Shown here in pieces: positions 63,626 through 64,000 of a stretch of DNA of 64,000 nt. A program made the position numbers and the translations under genes. The DNA lies in the NCBI RefSeq assembly GCF_013093415.1, contig NZ_JABFBC010000002.1:1-64000 (forward strand). Reading direction: 5' to 3'. The stretch comes from Halovulum dunhuangense (GTDB lineage: Bacteria; Pseudomonadota; Alphaproteobacteria; Rhodobacterales; Rhodobacteraceae). Position 1 is the first letter of the stretch. Every line of letters starts with the position of its first letter. The notes under the pieces were generated by a model. It was given only the letters and a program-made list of their open reading frames with translations, made no database searches and was not told where the DNA came from.

Positions 63626-64000
63626 CAGTCGGCCCCCGCGGAAATCATGGCCCGGTCCATCGGCGGCTCGCGCTCGGGATCGAGCAGGGCCACCAGGTTG
63701 CGCAGGATCAGCTCGATGTTGACAAGGAACATCATCACCGATCCCACCACCAGCGCGCCCATCATCCAGGCGCGGCGAAAGGCGATGTCCTCGCCGCCGA
63801 TCAGCGACAGCGGCACCTTGAGCGAGGGCGAGGCGAAACGCCCGCCAAAGCCGGTCATGTCGTTCCAGCCGATGCGGATGGAAATGGCCAGCACCACCGC
63901 CGCCACGAACAGCAGCGACAGGTTCAGGACCAGGCCGGTGATGCGCGGCAGCGCGCGCGGCACCATGTCGATGGCGACGAACCCGCCCCAACGATAGGCC
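63625..64000 (-). CDS. TRAP transporter small permease (DctQ family), 5'-truncated by the window edge
   Basis: At least 124 codons of a DctQ-type four-helix subunit are visible, ending GADTGA. The frame stays open past 64000 (upstream residues YRWGGFVAID precede the first ATG at 63966), so the true start lies outside. Seen are helices around LNLSLLFVAAVVLAISIRIGW and MMGALVVGSVMMFLVNIELILRNL. It stabilises DctM and overlaps it by ATGA. Confidence 0.85.
   Translation of the reverse strand, partial: AYRWGGFVAIDMVPRALPRITGLVLNLSLLFVAAVVLAISIRIGWNDMTGFGGRFASPSLKVPLSLIGGEDIAFRRAWMMGALVVGSVMMFLVNIELILRNLVALLDPEREPPMDRAMISAGAD

Overview
The window is a GC-rich chromosomal segment from an alphaproteobacterium, most likely of the Rhodobacterales (Paracoccus/Roseobacter relatives). 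This rests on an aa3-type cytochrome oxidase subunit I, an NDUFS4-like complex I subunit, a class I lysyl-tRNA synthetase, TRAP and TauABC-like transporters and the overall codon use. There is no prophage, IS element, CRISPR array or rRNA operon. One tRNA gene, tRNA-Leu(GAG), is present. The only clearly foreign stretch is an AT-rich block at about 18675-19580 that carries an HNH-type gene.

Layout. 1-2500: a membrane-bound spermidine-synthase-like fusion and a TRIC channel. 2556-7664: a fumarylacetoacetate-hydrolase-family gene divergent from a GntR regulator, which is followed by an ABC importer with two different permeases. 7710-14448: malonyl-CoA synthetase, a class III transaminase divergent from an ectoine-hydrolase-like protein, an ArgE-type deacetylase and an MFS carrier. 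This looks like a variant ectoine or N-acetyldiaminobutyrate catabolic locus. 14502-18674: a Tat-exported multicopper oxidase, an NDUFS4-like protein and uvrB. 18703-19440: the HNH island. 19697-26601: a pyruvyl-transferase-like protein, small membrane or secreted proteins and a large beta-helix protein. 26671-34260: class I LysRS, a TerB-like protein, 5-formyl-THF cyclo-ligase, membrane proteins and the carboxy(nor)spermidine dehydrogenase. 34023-42724: carboxynorspermidine decarboxylase, tRNA-Leu, lipB, a Usp/Na+-alanine symporter pair, ctaD and yqeY. 42919-54719: carA, a cellulose-synthase-like glycosyltransferase, a metallo-beta-lactamase-fold protein, a GntR regulator, a nucleotidase, a UbiH-family hydroxylase, an Lrp pair divergent from ilvC, secG and pyrG.

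55554-64000 is the most interesting part. It is a minus-strand operon that enters the window through a truncated TRAP small permease, then runs TRAP large permease, TRAP binding protein, PfkB-family kinase, LacD/YihT-type aldolase, L-fucose-isomerase-like protein, Gfo/Idh/MocA protein and 2-hydroxyacid dehydrogenase. The kinase closely resembles E. coli sulfofructose kinase YihV in both ends of its sequence. With the isomerase and aldolase it gives the three steps of a sulfoglycolytic Embden-Meyerhof-type pathway for sulfoquinovose, here joined to TRAP import and possibly an NAD-dependent glycosidase. This is an inference from sequence and context.

Repeats stand out: a perfect 19-bp inverted repeat upstream of uvrB, hairpin repeats at 47107-47203, a 48-bp tandem palindromic array at 55226-55530, and a 10-bp-arm hairpin between the TRAP binding protein and kinase genes.
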